A stretch of 64,000 nt of DNA from Variovorax sp. PBS-H4 (GTDB taxonomy: Bacteria; Pseudomonadota; Gammaproteobacteria; Burkholderiales; Burkholderiaceae_C): assembly GCF_901827205.1 (NCBI RefSeq), contig NZ_LR594675.1, forward strand, positions 2,852,001-2,916,000. The letters are read 5' to 3'. The position numbers and the translations under genes are program-made. The notes under the pieces were generated by a model that ran no database searches, had not been told where the DNA came from, and saw nothing but the letters and a program-made list of their open reading frames with translations. Positions 54,718 to 62,628 of this stretch are shown in pieces; within the stretch, counting starts at the first letter, position 1; every line of letters starts with the position of its first letter.

Positions 54718-55998
54718 ATGACTCTGGACGATTTCCTCAAGCGGCTCAGCCAGATCCATGCCGAGACTCTCTGGGTCGAGATTGCCGCACTGATGGCCTG
54801 CGTGGCGCTGGCCTGGGGCCTGTGCCGCTGGTTCGGCCGCGACCAGCCCAAGGACTCGATCTGGTTCGGCGAACGCACTTTCGACGGGCTGCTGTTCCCG
54901 CTGCTGGCGCTGCTCCTGACCGATCTCGCAAGGCGCTTCGTGCTCGACTTCCAGCCCGTGCTGGTGCTGCGCATCGCGGTGTCGATGTTTCTTTCGCTGG
55001 CCGCGATCCGCCTGGTTGCGCGCGTGCTGCGGGCCGTTTTCCCGAACTCGGCGCTGGTTCGGCTGGTCGAGCGCACCGTCTCCTGGCTGGCCTGGATCGC
55101 GGCGGTGCTGTGGATCGTCGGCCTGCTGCCGGCCGTGCTCGCCGAGCTCGACAAGATTACGCTTTCGTTCGGCAAGAACCAGGTCAGCCTGCGCACCATG
55201 CTCGAGGGCACGTTGTCCGCTGCGCTGGTGCTGGTGATCGCCTTGTGGATCGCGTCGACCATTGAAAAGCGGGTGCTTCAAACCGCGCTGACCGACCTGT
55301 CCATGCGCAAGGTGGCCTCCAACGCCATCCGCGCCATCTTGCTGCTGGTCGGTCTGCTGTTCGGGTTGTCGTTGGTGGGCGTGGACCTGACGGCCCTGTC
55401 GGTGCTCGGCGGCGCCCTGGGTGTCGGACTGGGGTTCGGCTTGCAGAAGCTTGCCGCCAACTATGTGAGCGGCTTCGTGATCCTGCTGGAGCGGTCGATC
55501 CGCATCGGCGACAACGTGAAGGTGGACGGATTCGAGGGTCGGATCACGGACATCAAGACCCGCTACACGCTGGTGAGGGCAGGCAACGGGCGCGAGTCGA
55601 TCGTGCCGAACGAATCTCTTATCACGAGCCGAGTCGAAAACCTGTCGATGGCCGATCTCAAGTTCAACATCACTACCAGCATCGTGGTGGGCTACGACAG
55701 CGACGTGGCGCAGGTGATCGGGATCCTCTGCGGTGCGGCCACTGCGCAATCGCGCGTGATGAAGGAACCGGCACCCGTGGCCTATCTGTCGAACTTCGCG
55801 CCCGACGGACTGGAGTTCAGCCTCAACGTCTGGGTTGCCGACCCCCACAACGGCAAGGACAACCTGCGCTCCGCGATCAACATCGCCATCCTCGAAGGCC
55901 TTCGCAAGGCAAAGATCGACATTCCCTATCCGCAGCGCGTGCTGCGCGTCGAATCGTTACCAGCTGGAATGCTGTCGACCGGCGAAGCTCGCCTATAA
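54718..55998 (+). CDS. MscS-family mechanosensitive channel
   Basis: 426 aa with about five TM segments before the pore helix and the MscS core (LGVGLGFGLQKLAANYVSGFVILLE at about 236-260), then the beta domain (VDGFEGRITDIKTRYTLVRAGNGRESIVPNESLI). It opens under membrane tension in the inner membrane to release solutes. The stop codon TAA lies inside a TATAAT hexamer belonging to the next gene's promoter. Confidence 0.92.
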   Translation: MTLDDFLKRLSQIHAETLWVEIAALMACVALAWGLCRWFGRDQPKDSIWFGERTFDGLLFPLLALLLTDLARRFVLDFQPVLVLRIAVSMFLSLAAIRLVARVLRAVFPNSALVRLVERTVSWLAWIAAVLWIVGLLPAVLAELDKITLSFGKNQVSLRTMLEGTLSAALVLVIALWIASTIEKRVLQTALTDLSMRKVASNAIRAILLLVGLLFGLSLVGVDLTALSVLGGALGVGLGFGLQKLAANYVSGFVILLERSIRIGDNVKVDGFEGRITDIKTRYTLVRAGNGRESIVPNESLITSRVENLSMADLKFNITTSIVVGYDSDVAQVIGILCGAATAQSRVMKEPAPVAYLSNFAPDGLEFSLNVWVADPHNGKDNLRSAINIAILEGLRKAKIDIPYPQRVLRVESLPAGMLSTGEARL

Positions 55999-56026
55999 TC
56001 GCAAAAAAGCACGACCGTTCTTTTTT
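55994..56026 (+). promoter_or_regulatory. etfBA promoter -10 with overlapping palindromic operator
   Basis: A perfect TATAAT (55994-55999) overlaps the mscS stop. It is followed by an inverted repeat: AAAAAAG (56003-56009) and CTTTTTT (56020-56026), with a core close to the palindrome AGxACG-AC-CGTTCT. The repeat would cover the transcription start, a classical repressor position. The core resembles TetR-type operators of fatty-acid genes, a family-level inference. No strong -35 is evident. The leader 56027-56135 has no further gene. Confidence 0.55.
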
Positions 56027-56135
56027 CTGCGCTACAGCGTCCGATGATTGAAATGAACAGTTCGCGCGGAGGCCGACGCCTAGAATCTTCGGTTCCTCTG
56101 CACCCCCAGTTTCGCAATTCAATGGAGTCAAGCCA

Positions 56136-56885
56136 ATGAAGGTCCTGGTCCCCGTCAAGCGGGTCGTCGACTACAACGTCAAAGTGCGCGTGAAGTCCGA
56201 CGGCACCGGAGTCGATATCGCCAACGTCAAGATGAGCATGAACCCCTTCGACGAGATCGCCGTCGAAGAGGCGGTGAGGCTCAAGGAGAAGGGCGTGGTC
56301 ACCGAGATCATCGCGGTGAGCTGCGGCGACGCGAAGTGCCAGGAGACCTTGCGCACTGCCATGGCCATCGGTGCCGATCGCGGCATTCTCGTCGAGACCA
56401 CCGAGGAGCTCCAGCCCCTGGCCGTGGCCAAGCTGCTCAAGGCCTTGGTCGACAAAGAGGCTCCCCAGCTGATCATCCTCGGCAAGCAGGCCATCGACGA
56501 CGATGCCAACCAGACCGGCCAGATGCTCGCCGCGCTGGCAGACCTGCCCCAAGCCACTTTTGCGTCGAAGGTCGAAGTGGCGGGTGACAAGGTCAACGTC
56601 ACCCGCGAAGTCGACGGCGGCCTGGAGACCATTTCGCTCTCGCTGCCCGCAGTCATCACCACCGACTTGCGCCTGAACGAGCCGCGCTACGTGACCTTGC
56701 CCAACATCATGAAGGCCAAGAAGAAGCAGCTCGACACCCTCAAGCCCGAGGACTTGGGCGTGGACGTCAAGCCGCGCCTGAAGACCCTGAAGGTGGTCGA
56801 GCCCCCGAAGCGCGGCGCCGGCATCAAGGTGCCCGATGTCGCCACGCTGGTGGACAAGCTCAAGAACGAAGCCAAGGTGATCTGA
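56136..56885 (+). CDS. etfB: Electron transfer flavoprotein beta subunit
   Basis: 249 aa, standard length. Landmarks are KVLVPVKRVVDYNVKVRV at the N-terminus, the recognition-loop region with TLRTAMAIGADRGILV, and the AMP-binding block GKQAIDDDANQTGQML. With EtfA it carries electrons from acyl-CoA dehydrogenases to ETF:quinone oxidoreductase. It is followed after 23 bases by etfA and preceded by a clear promoter/palindrome. Confidence 0.97.
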   Translation: MKVLVPVKRVVDYNVKVRVKSDGTGVDIANVKMSMNPFDEIAVEEAVRLKEKGVVTEIIAVSCGDAKCQETLRTAMAIGADRGILVETTEELQPLAVAKLLKALVDKEAPQLIILGKQAIDDDANQTGQMLAALADLPQATFASKVEVAGDKVNVTREVDGGLETISLSLPAVITTDLRLNEPRYVTLPNIMKAKKKQLDTLKPEDLGVDVKPRLKTLKVVEPPKRGAGIKVPDVATLVDKLKNEAKVI

Positions 56886-56908
56886 GGCCGGAACCAGGAA
56901 GAATCGAC

Positions 56909-57844
56909 ATGACCGTACTCGTTATCGCAGAACACGACCACGCCACCGTCAAGCCCGCGACGTTGAACACCGTGACCGCGGGCATCGCCTGCCAGAGCGG
57001 CGATGTGCACGTGCTGGTGGCTGGCGCCAACGCCGCCGAAGCCGCGGCTGCCGCCGCCCAGATCGCCGGCGTGGCCAAGGTGATCGCCGCCGACAGCCCC
57101 TCCCTCGCGGACAACCTCGCGGAGAACGTGGCCGCGCAGGTGCTGGCCATCGCCAACAACTACAGCCACATCCTGTTCCCTGCGACTGCCAGCGGCAAGA
57201 ACGTCGCGCCGCGCGTCGCGGCCAAGCTCGATGTGGCGCAGATCAGCGACATCACCAAGGTCGACAGCCCCGACACCTTCGAGCGTCCCATCTACGCGGG
57301 CAATGCCATCGCCACCGTGCAGAGCAGTGACGCCATCAAGGTCTTGACGGTGCGCACCACCGGCTTCGATGCGGCCGCTGCCACGGGCGGCAGCGCCACG
57401 GTGGAGAACGCCGAGGGCGTGGCCGACAGCGGCAAGAGCAGCTTTGTCGGGCGCGAAGTCACCAAGAGCGAGCGCCCGGAGCTGACCGCCGCCAAGATCA
57501 TCGTCTCGGGCGGTCGCGCCCTGGGCAGCTCCGAGAAGTTCACCGAAGTGATGGCGCCGCTGGCCGACAAGCTCAACGCGGGCCTGGGTGCCAGCCGCGC
57601 CGCGGTGGATGCGGGCTATGCGCCCAACGACTGGCAGGTGGGCCAGACCGGCAAGATCGTGGCGCCGCAGCTGTACATCGCCTGCGGCATCTCGGGTGCG
57701 ATCCAGCATCTGGCCGGGATGAAAGACTCCAAGGTGATCGTGGCGATCAACAAGGACCCGGAAGCACCGATCTTCTCGGTGGCCGACTACGGTCTGGAGG
57801 CCGACCTGTTCACCGCGGTGCCGGAACTGGTCAAGGCACTCTGA
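56909..57844 (+). CDS. etfA: Electron transfer flavoprotein alpha subunit
   Basis: 311 aa. The C-terminal FAD-binding half shows SGGRALGSSEKFTEV, PNDWQVGQTGKIVAPQLYIACGISGAIQHLAGM and the final INKDPEAPIFSVADYGLEADLF. It forms the FAD-binding heterodimer with EtfB in the cytoplasm. The ribosome-binding site is AGGAAG. An intrinsic terminator after it separates it from the acyl-CoA dehydrogenase gene. Confidence 0.97.
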   Translation: MTVLVIAEHDHATVKPATLNTVTAGIACQSGDVHVLVAGANAAEAAAAAAQIAGVAKVIAADSPSLADNLAENVAAQVLAIANNYSHILFPATASGKNVAPRVAAKLDVAQISDITKVDSPDTFERPIYAGNAIATVQSSDAIKVLTVRTTGFDAAAATGGSATVENAEGVADSGKSSFVGREVTKSERPELTAAKIIVSGGRALGSSEKFTEVMAPLADKLNAGLGASRAAVDAGYAPNDWQVGQTGKIVAPQLYIACGISGAIQHLAGMKDSKVIVAINKDPEAPIFSVADYGLEADLFTAVPELVKAL

Positions 57845-57879
57845 GCACCTTCGCCGAACCGACAGCGAAGTAACCACAG

Positions 57880-57902
57880 GGCATCGTTCGCGATGCCTTT
57901 TT
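57880..57902 (+). terminator. Intrinsic terminator after etfA
   Basis: GGCATCG / CGATGCC forms a perfect seven-base stem with a TTCG tetraloop, followed directly by TTTTT. The downstream acyl-CoA dehydrogenase starts only 26 bases later, so read-through or a promoter inside this gap would be needed for its expression. Confidence 0.9.
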
Positions 57903-57927
57903 CATATCTGCCGCATTGGACACAGCC

Positions 57928-59718
57928 ATGAGCTACACCGCCCCCATCAAGGACATGCTCTTCGACATCGAGCATCTTGCCGACATCGCGCAGGTCTCGC
58001 AGATGCCCGGCCTCGAGGACGCCGGCCTCGAGACCGCGCAAGCCGTGCTCGAGGAGTGCGCGCGCTTCAACCAGGACGTGGTCGCACCCTTGAACGTAGC
58101 GGGCGACAGGCATCCGTCGTCGTTCAAGGACGGCAAGGTGTCCACCACGCCCGGCTTCAAGGAAGCCTTTGCGCAATATGCTGCGGGCGGTTGGCAGGGG
58201 CTGCAGCATCCGGCCGAATTCGGCGGCCAGGGCCTGCCCAAGACCATCGGCGCCGCCTGCGTCGAGATGCTCAACTCGGCCAACATGAGCTTCGCGCTAT
58301 GCCCGCTCCTGAGCGATGGCGCGATCGAGGCGCTGCTCACCGCCGGCTCCGACGAGCTGAAGGCCACCTACCTCGAGAAGCTGGTGAGCGGCCAATGGAC
58401 CGGCACCATGAACCTGACCGAGCCGCAGGCCGGCAGCGACCTCGCGATGGTGCGCAGCCGCGCCGAGCCGCAGCCCGACGGCCGCTACAAGATCTTCGGC
58501 ACCAAGATCTTCATCACCTACGGCGAGCACGACATGGCGGAGAACATCGTGCACCTCGTGCTGGCACGCGTGGTCGGTGCGCCGGAGGGTGTGAAGGGCA
58601 TCAGCCTGTTCGTGGTGCCGAAATTCCTGGTCAACCAGGATGGGTCCCTCGGTGATCGCAACGACGTCCACTGCGTCAGCATCGAGCACAAGCTGGGCAT
58701 CAAGGCTTCGCCGACGGCGGTCCTTCAGTATGGCGACCACGGCGGCGCTGTCGGCTATCTCGTCGGCCAGGAGAACCGCGGGCTCGAATACATGTTCATC
58801 ATGATGAACGCGGCGCGCTATGCGGTGGGCATGCAGGGCATCGCGATTGCCGAGCGCGCCTACCAGCAGGCGGTGGCCTATGCCAAGGACCGGGTGCAGA
58901 GCCGCCCGGTGGACGGCTCGCTCAACGCCAGCGCGCCCATCATTCACCACCCCGACGTCAAGCGCATGCTGATGACGATGCGCGCCTACACCGAGGGGTG
59001 CCGCGCCATGGCTGCCACCGCGGCGGCGGCCTACGATGCGATGCATCACCACCCCGATGCCGAGACGCGCAAGCAGAACCAGGCCTTCTACGAATACATG
59101 GTGCCCCTGGTGAAGGGCTACAGCACCGAGATGAGCCTGGAGGTCGCGTCGCTGGGCGTGCAGGTGCACGGCGGCATGGGTTTCATCGAGGAGACCGGCG
59201 CGGCGCAGTATTTGCGCGACGCCAAGATCCTCACCATCTACGAAGGCACGACCGCGATCCAGGCCAACGACCTTGTCGGCCGCAAGACGGCGCGCGACGG
59301 CGGGCAGGTCGCCAAGGCCATCGCGGCCCAGATCGAGAAGACCGAGGCTGAGCTCGCCAGGCGCGACAGTGCCGGCGCACGCGCGGTGGCCAAGCGGCTG
59401 AAGGCTGCGCGCGAGGCGTTCGTCGATGTCGTCGAGTTCGTGGCCGGCCAGACCAAGGCCTCGCCCAATGAGGTCTTCGCAGGCAGCGTGCCCTATCTGA
59501 TGCTGGCGGGCAATCTCGTCGCCGGCTGGCAGCTCGCGCGTTCCCTGCTGGTGGCCGAGGATCAGGTCAAGGCGGGCAACGACGTCGCCTTCATGCAGGC
59601 CAAGATCGCCACCGCCCGCTTCTATGCCGAACACATCCTCAACAAGGCACCGGGGCTGCGCGACAGCATCGTCGACGGGGCGGAGAGCGCTACCGCATTG
59701 GCGATCGACGCCTTCTGA
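57928..59718 (+). CDS. Acyl-CoA dehydrogenase, large (DmdC-like) type
   Basis: 596 aa from ATG 57928. The acyl-CoA dehydrogenase core (TGTMNLTEPQAGSDLAMVRSRA in pieces, GTKIFITYGEHDMAENIVHLVLARV) carries the late active-site region ILTIYEGTTAIQANDLVGRK. A further ~130-residue C-terminal domain marks the long family annotated as 3-methylmercaptopropionyl-CoA dehydrogenase or long-chain acyl-CoA dehydrogenase. It oxidises an acyl-CoA to enoyl-CoA with FAD and hands electrons to the ETF encoded upstream. Chain specificity cannot be told. Confidence 0.9.
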   Translation: MSYTAPIKDMLFDIEHLADIAQVSQMPGLEDAGLETAQAVLEECARFNQDVVAPLNVAGDRHPSSFKDGKVSTTPGFKEAFAQYAAGGWQGLQHPAEFGGQGLPKTIGAACVEMLNSANMSFALCPLLSDGAIEALLTAGSDELKATYLEKLVSGQWTGTMNLTEPQAGSDLAMVRSRAEPQPDGRYKIFGTKIFITYGEHDMAENIVHLVLARVVGAPEGVKGISLFVVPKFLVNQDGSLGDRNDVHCVSIEHKLGIKASPTAVLQYGDHGGAVGYLVGQENRGLEYMFIMMNAARYAVGMQGIAIAERAYQQAVAYAKDRVQSRPVDGSLNASAPIIHHPDVKRMLMTMRAYTEGCRAMAATAAAAYDAMHHHPDAETRKQNQAFYEYMVPLVKGYSTEMSLEVASLGVQVHGGMGFIEETGAAQYLRDAKILTIYEGTTAIQANDLVGRKTARDGGQVAKAIAAQIEKTEAELARRDSAGARAVAKRLKAAREAFVDVVEFVAGQTKASPNEVFAGSVPYLMLAGNLVAGWQLARSLLVAEDQVKAGNDVAFMQAKIATARFYAEHILNKAPGLRDSIVDGAESATALAIDAF

Positions 59719-59775
59719 AATCGGGCAGCCGGCTGTCCGCTTCCGCATCCCGCAACCTCAAGAGACGACCCGACC

Positions 59776-60738
59776 ATGTCCAAGCTTCCTCCCGTGCTCG
59801 CCAACCTCCCGCTGCCGATCATCGGCTCGCCGCTCTTCATCATCAGCAACCCCAAGCTCGTGATCGCGCAATGCAAGGCCGGCGTGGTGGGCGCGATGCC
59901 CGCGCTGAATGCGCGCCCGGCCTCGCAGCTGGAAGACTGGCTGGCCGAGATCACCGAGGAACTCGCGGCATACAACAAAGCAAACCCCGACCGGCCCGCC
60001 GCTCCCTTCGCCATCAACCAGATCGTGCACAAGAGCAATGACCGGCTCGAGCACGACATGGAAATGGTCGTGAAGTACAAGGTGCCCATCGTCATCACAT
60101 CGCTGGGCGCGCGCACCGATGTCAACGACGCCGTGCACAGCTATGGTGGCGTGACGCTGCACGATGTCATCAACAACGCCTTTGCCCGCAAGGCGATCGA
60201 GAAGGGCGCCGACGGCATCATTGCAGTGGCGGCCGGGGCCGGCGGGCACGCCGGCATCAAGAGCCCCTTCGCGCTGGTGCAGGAAATCCGCCAGTGGTTC
60301 GAGGGCCCCGTCGCGCTGTCGGGCGCGATCGCGACCGGCGGCGCGGTGCTGGCGGCGCAGGCCATGGGAGCCGACTTCGCCTACATCGGCACCGCCTTCA
60401 TCGCCACGCAGGAGGCGCGCGCGAGCGACGAGTACAAGCAGGCCATCGTCGACGGCAACTCCGACGACATCGTCTATTCGAATCTCTTCACGGGCGTGCA
60501 CGGCAACTACCTGGCGCCGAGCATCGTGGCCGCGGGCATGGACCCGGCCAACCTGCCGCAGGGCGACCTCAAGACCATGAACTTCGGCGGCGGGGAGGGC
60601 AGCAAGACCAAGGCCTGGAAGGACATCTGGGGCTCGGGGCAGGGCATCGGGGCCGTCACCGAAGTCGGCACCGCCGCGGCCTTCGTCGAGAAGCTCAAGC
60701 GCGAGTACCAGGAAGCGCGGCAACGCCTTGCCCTCTGA
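59776..60738 (+). CDS. NAD(P)H-dependent flavin oxidoreductase, nitronate monooxygenase family
   Basis: 320 aa. A TIM-barrel FMN protein with LPIIGSPLFIISNPKLVIAQ at the start, AAGAGGHAG (the loop with the family's catalytic histidine) near residue 155, and the FMN-phosphate block LSGAIATGGAVLAAQAMGADFAYIGTAF. These enzymes oxidise nitronates, or act as enoyl reductases in related families. It lies 57 bases after the acyl-CoA dehydrogenase gene, so co-transcription is likely and an acyl-CoA-related role is possible. Confidence 0.88.
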   Translation: MSKLPPVLANLPLPIIGSPLFIISNPKLVIAQCKAGVVGAMPALNARPASQLEDWLAEITEELAAYNKANPDRPAAPFAINQIVHKSNDRLEHDMEMVVKYKVPIVITSLGARTDVNDAVHSYGGVTLHDVINNAFARKAIEKGADGIIAVAAGAGGHAGIKSPFALVQEIRQWFEGPVALSGAIATGGAVLAAQAMGADFAYIGTAFIATQEARASDEYKQAIVDGNSDDIVYSNLFTGVHGNYLAPSIVAAGMDPANLPQGDLKTMNFGGGEGSKTKAWKDIWGSGQGIGAVTEVGTAAAFVEKLKREYQEARQRLAL

Positions 60739-60784
60739 TCCTGGCGCGGCGTGCACCAACGCCGCGCCTGCGGCAGCGGTGCGC

Positions 60785-61879
60785 ATGCCGCTGCTCGATG
60801 TGGCAAAAGGGCTCGCCTGCGCGTTGATCGTCGGGCATCACCTCGCGCGCTACGGTCCGCTGCCGGCCAGTGCCTCCGCGCTGGCACCGAGTGTCTTCGA
60901 ATGGCTGGCCGACAACGGCCGCCTTGCCGTGCAGGTGTTCCTGGTGATCGCGGGCTTCCTGGCGGCCGGCAGCCTGGCGCCCGATGGCGTGCTGCGGATC
61001 GACCGCCCCCTGCTGCGCGTGTTCCAGCGCTACGGCCGGCTCGTCATGCCCTACCTGGCGGCGCTCAGCGTCAGCGTGCTGGCCGCCGCGCTGGTGCGGC
61101 CCTGGCTCGCCGACGAGGCTGTGCCGGCGGCGCCTGGCCTCGCACAGCTGGTGGCGCACGGGCTGCTGCTGCAGGACCTGCTCGGCTACGAAGCACTCTC
61201 CGCCGGCGTGTGGTACGTGGCGATCGACTTCCAGCTCTTCGTGCTGGCGCTGGCGGCCATCGGCTTGTCGGAGCTGCTGCAGCGCCGCTGGGCGCTGCAC
61301 CTGGAGCGCTCGCGCTGGCTGGCGGTGGCCCTGGTGCTGATGCTGGCCATTGCCTCGCTCGCGGTGTTCAACCGCAACGCAGCGCTCGACGACACGGCCC
61401 TCTATTTCTTCGGCGCCTACGGCCTGGGCATGCTGGCGTTCTGGATCGGCCGGGCCACGCGACGCAGCACCTGGCGCTTCGCGGTGGCGCTGCTGGTGAT
61501 GGTGGGCGCCGCCGCCCTGGCGCTCGACTGGCGCAGCCGCATCGCTACCGCACTGGTCACGGCGCTGCTGCTGGCGGCGGCCCAGCGCCACGGCAGCCTG
61601 GTGCTGGGCGCGTGGCGGCCGCTGCTGCGGCTGGGGCGCATCTCGTATTCGCTGTTCCTGATCCACTTTCCGGTGTTGCTGCTGGTGAGCGCGGCGGTGG
61701 CGCATCTGGCGCCCGTCGGGCCCTGGACCGCTCTGCTTGGCCTCATCACCGTCTTCGGGCTGTCGATTGCCGCGGCGGCGCTGCTGTACCGCTGGGTCGA
61801 GTCGCAGCCGGTCACGTGGCCCAGGTTGCTGGCCCTGTTCGCGGCGCTGCTCGCGTGCGGGGCGGTGACCTGGGCCTGA
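60785..61879 (+). CDS. Acyltransferase 3 family membrane protein (OafA/YrhL-like)
   Basis: 364 aa from ATG 60785; a TTG at 60728, overlapping the upstream gene by 11 bases, would add 19 poorly conserved residues. About ten TM helices. The N-terminal family pattern LDVAKGLACALIVGHHL carries the conserved histidine, with GRLAVQVFLVIAGFLAAGSL following. The C-terminal part GRISYSLFLIHFPVLLLV is also typical. These inner-membrane enzymes O-acylate cell-surface sugars or other envelope molecules. The substrate is not evident. Confidence 0.85.
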   Translation: MPLLDVAKGLACALIVGHHLARYGPLPASASALAPSVFEWLADNGRLAVQVFLVIAGFLAAGSLAPDGVLRIDRPLLRVFQRYGRLVMPYLAALSVSVLAAALVRPWLADEAVPAAPGLAQLVAHGLLLQDLLGYEALSAGVWYVAIDFQLFVLALAAIGLSELLQRRWALHLERSRWLAVALVLMLAIASLAVFNRNAALDDTALYFFGAYGLGMLAFWIGRATRRSTWRFAVALLVMVGAAALALDWRSRIATALVTALLLAAAQRHGSLVLGAWRPLLRLGRISYSLFLIHFPVLLLVSAAVAHLAPVGPWTALLGLITVFGLSIAAAALLYRWVESQPVTWPRLLALFAALLACGAVTWA

Positions 61880-62115
61880 TGAAGGGGGCGGACGAACCAG
61901 CCGGCGCCCTCGGCCGGCCGGACCACGCCGGAGCGAGCATGCCCGGTCGTCACCTGCGCTTCAGCATATAGCCGCCTGCCCGGCTTGAACACGCCAAGCC
62001 CCACGCTTCCGGTGTCCGACGATTCGCATCTCTGGGCGACGTTGTGCTGCCCGGAACTCGGCCTTCGTTGCTGTTACCCAGTTGTGGCGCAGTTTAAAGA
62101 AGGCTCAGCTATCCA
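61880..62115. other. Intergenic region before the low-GC right-hand pair
   Basis: A GCCGGC / GCCGGC stem with a seven-base loop (61900-61918) may mark the end of the acyltransferase transcript, but no T-run follows. The right part (about 62080 onward) turns less GC-rich, with GAAGG at 62099-62103 as a distant ribosome-binding site for the next gene. No RNA gene or other coding frame is supported. Confidence 0.4.
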
Positions 62116-62613
62116 ATGACGAGAGAAGAACTATGTGCTTGTGTTGAAGCCGCCGCGGGACGATTGCCGTTCGTGCGCCAAGTCCACATTGGCGATGGCG
62201 TGAGATTGGCATTCGAAGATGGCAGGGAGTTAGTCACTTTGCTGTTGCCGGATCACGGTCTCGTGCGCATCTATGGGGACTGTGTCGCTCGGGTCGACGA
62301 AACCCATGAAGAGACTGAATGCGGCGACGAGGACGAATTCTTTGTCGCGGCAGAAGACGAAGGCGAGTTCGTCGAACTTCGCACCGACGATGACGGCCAA
62401 TGGTCCATCTACTGCGCGGAGGATGAAGCTGCTTTCACATTGCTGCTGGATCTTCCCGAGGCTGGGTTTGATCAGGCGCGGTGCGACGAGCTCCTGGAGC
62501 GGTTCATCGGCGAACTCGCGTTCTGGACGGAGATCTTTGACAAATTCGCGCGTCCCTCGCCGCAGCGCGCTCGGCATTCCAAGGATGGCTACCGCCTAGC
62601 TGCTTTGATCTGA
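62116..62613 (+). CDS. Small acidic protein, possible type III secretion chaperone-like (CesT fold)
   Basis: 165 aa, strongly acidic in the middle (residues about 53-75, rich in Glu/Asp). The pattern is an N-terminal helix (MTREELCACVEAAAGRL), beta strands (VRLAFEDGRELVTLLL; GLVRIYGDCV), an acidic stretch, then strands (EFVELRTDDD; FTLLLDLP) and a C-terminal helix (ARCDELLERFIGELAFWTEIFDKF read in two parts). This order resembles CesT/Tir-type chaperones that bind effectors. It ends 15 bases before a large gene whose N-terminus looks disordered. No recognised family by sequence alone; the chaperone idea is inference. Confidence 0.55.
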   Translation: MTREELCACVEAAAGRLPFVRQVHIGDGVRLAFEDGRELVTLLLPDHGLVRIYGDCVARVDETHEETECGDEDEFFVAAEDEGEFVELRTDDDGQWSIYCAEDEAAFTLLLDLPEAGFDQARCDELLERFIGELAFWTEIFDKFARPSPQRARHSKDGYRLAALI

Positions 62614-62628
62614 ATCACGAGAATTGAA

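Noticed and set aside
62020..62115. A PIP-box (TTCGC-N15-TTCGC) upstream of the possible chaperone/effector pair
   Set aside because: TTCG words occur, but their spacing is well over 15 bases, so no HrpX/HrpB-type box can be claimed.
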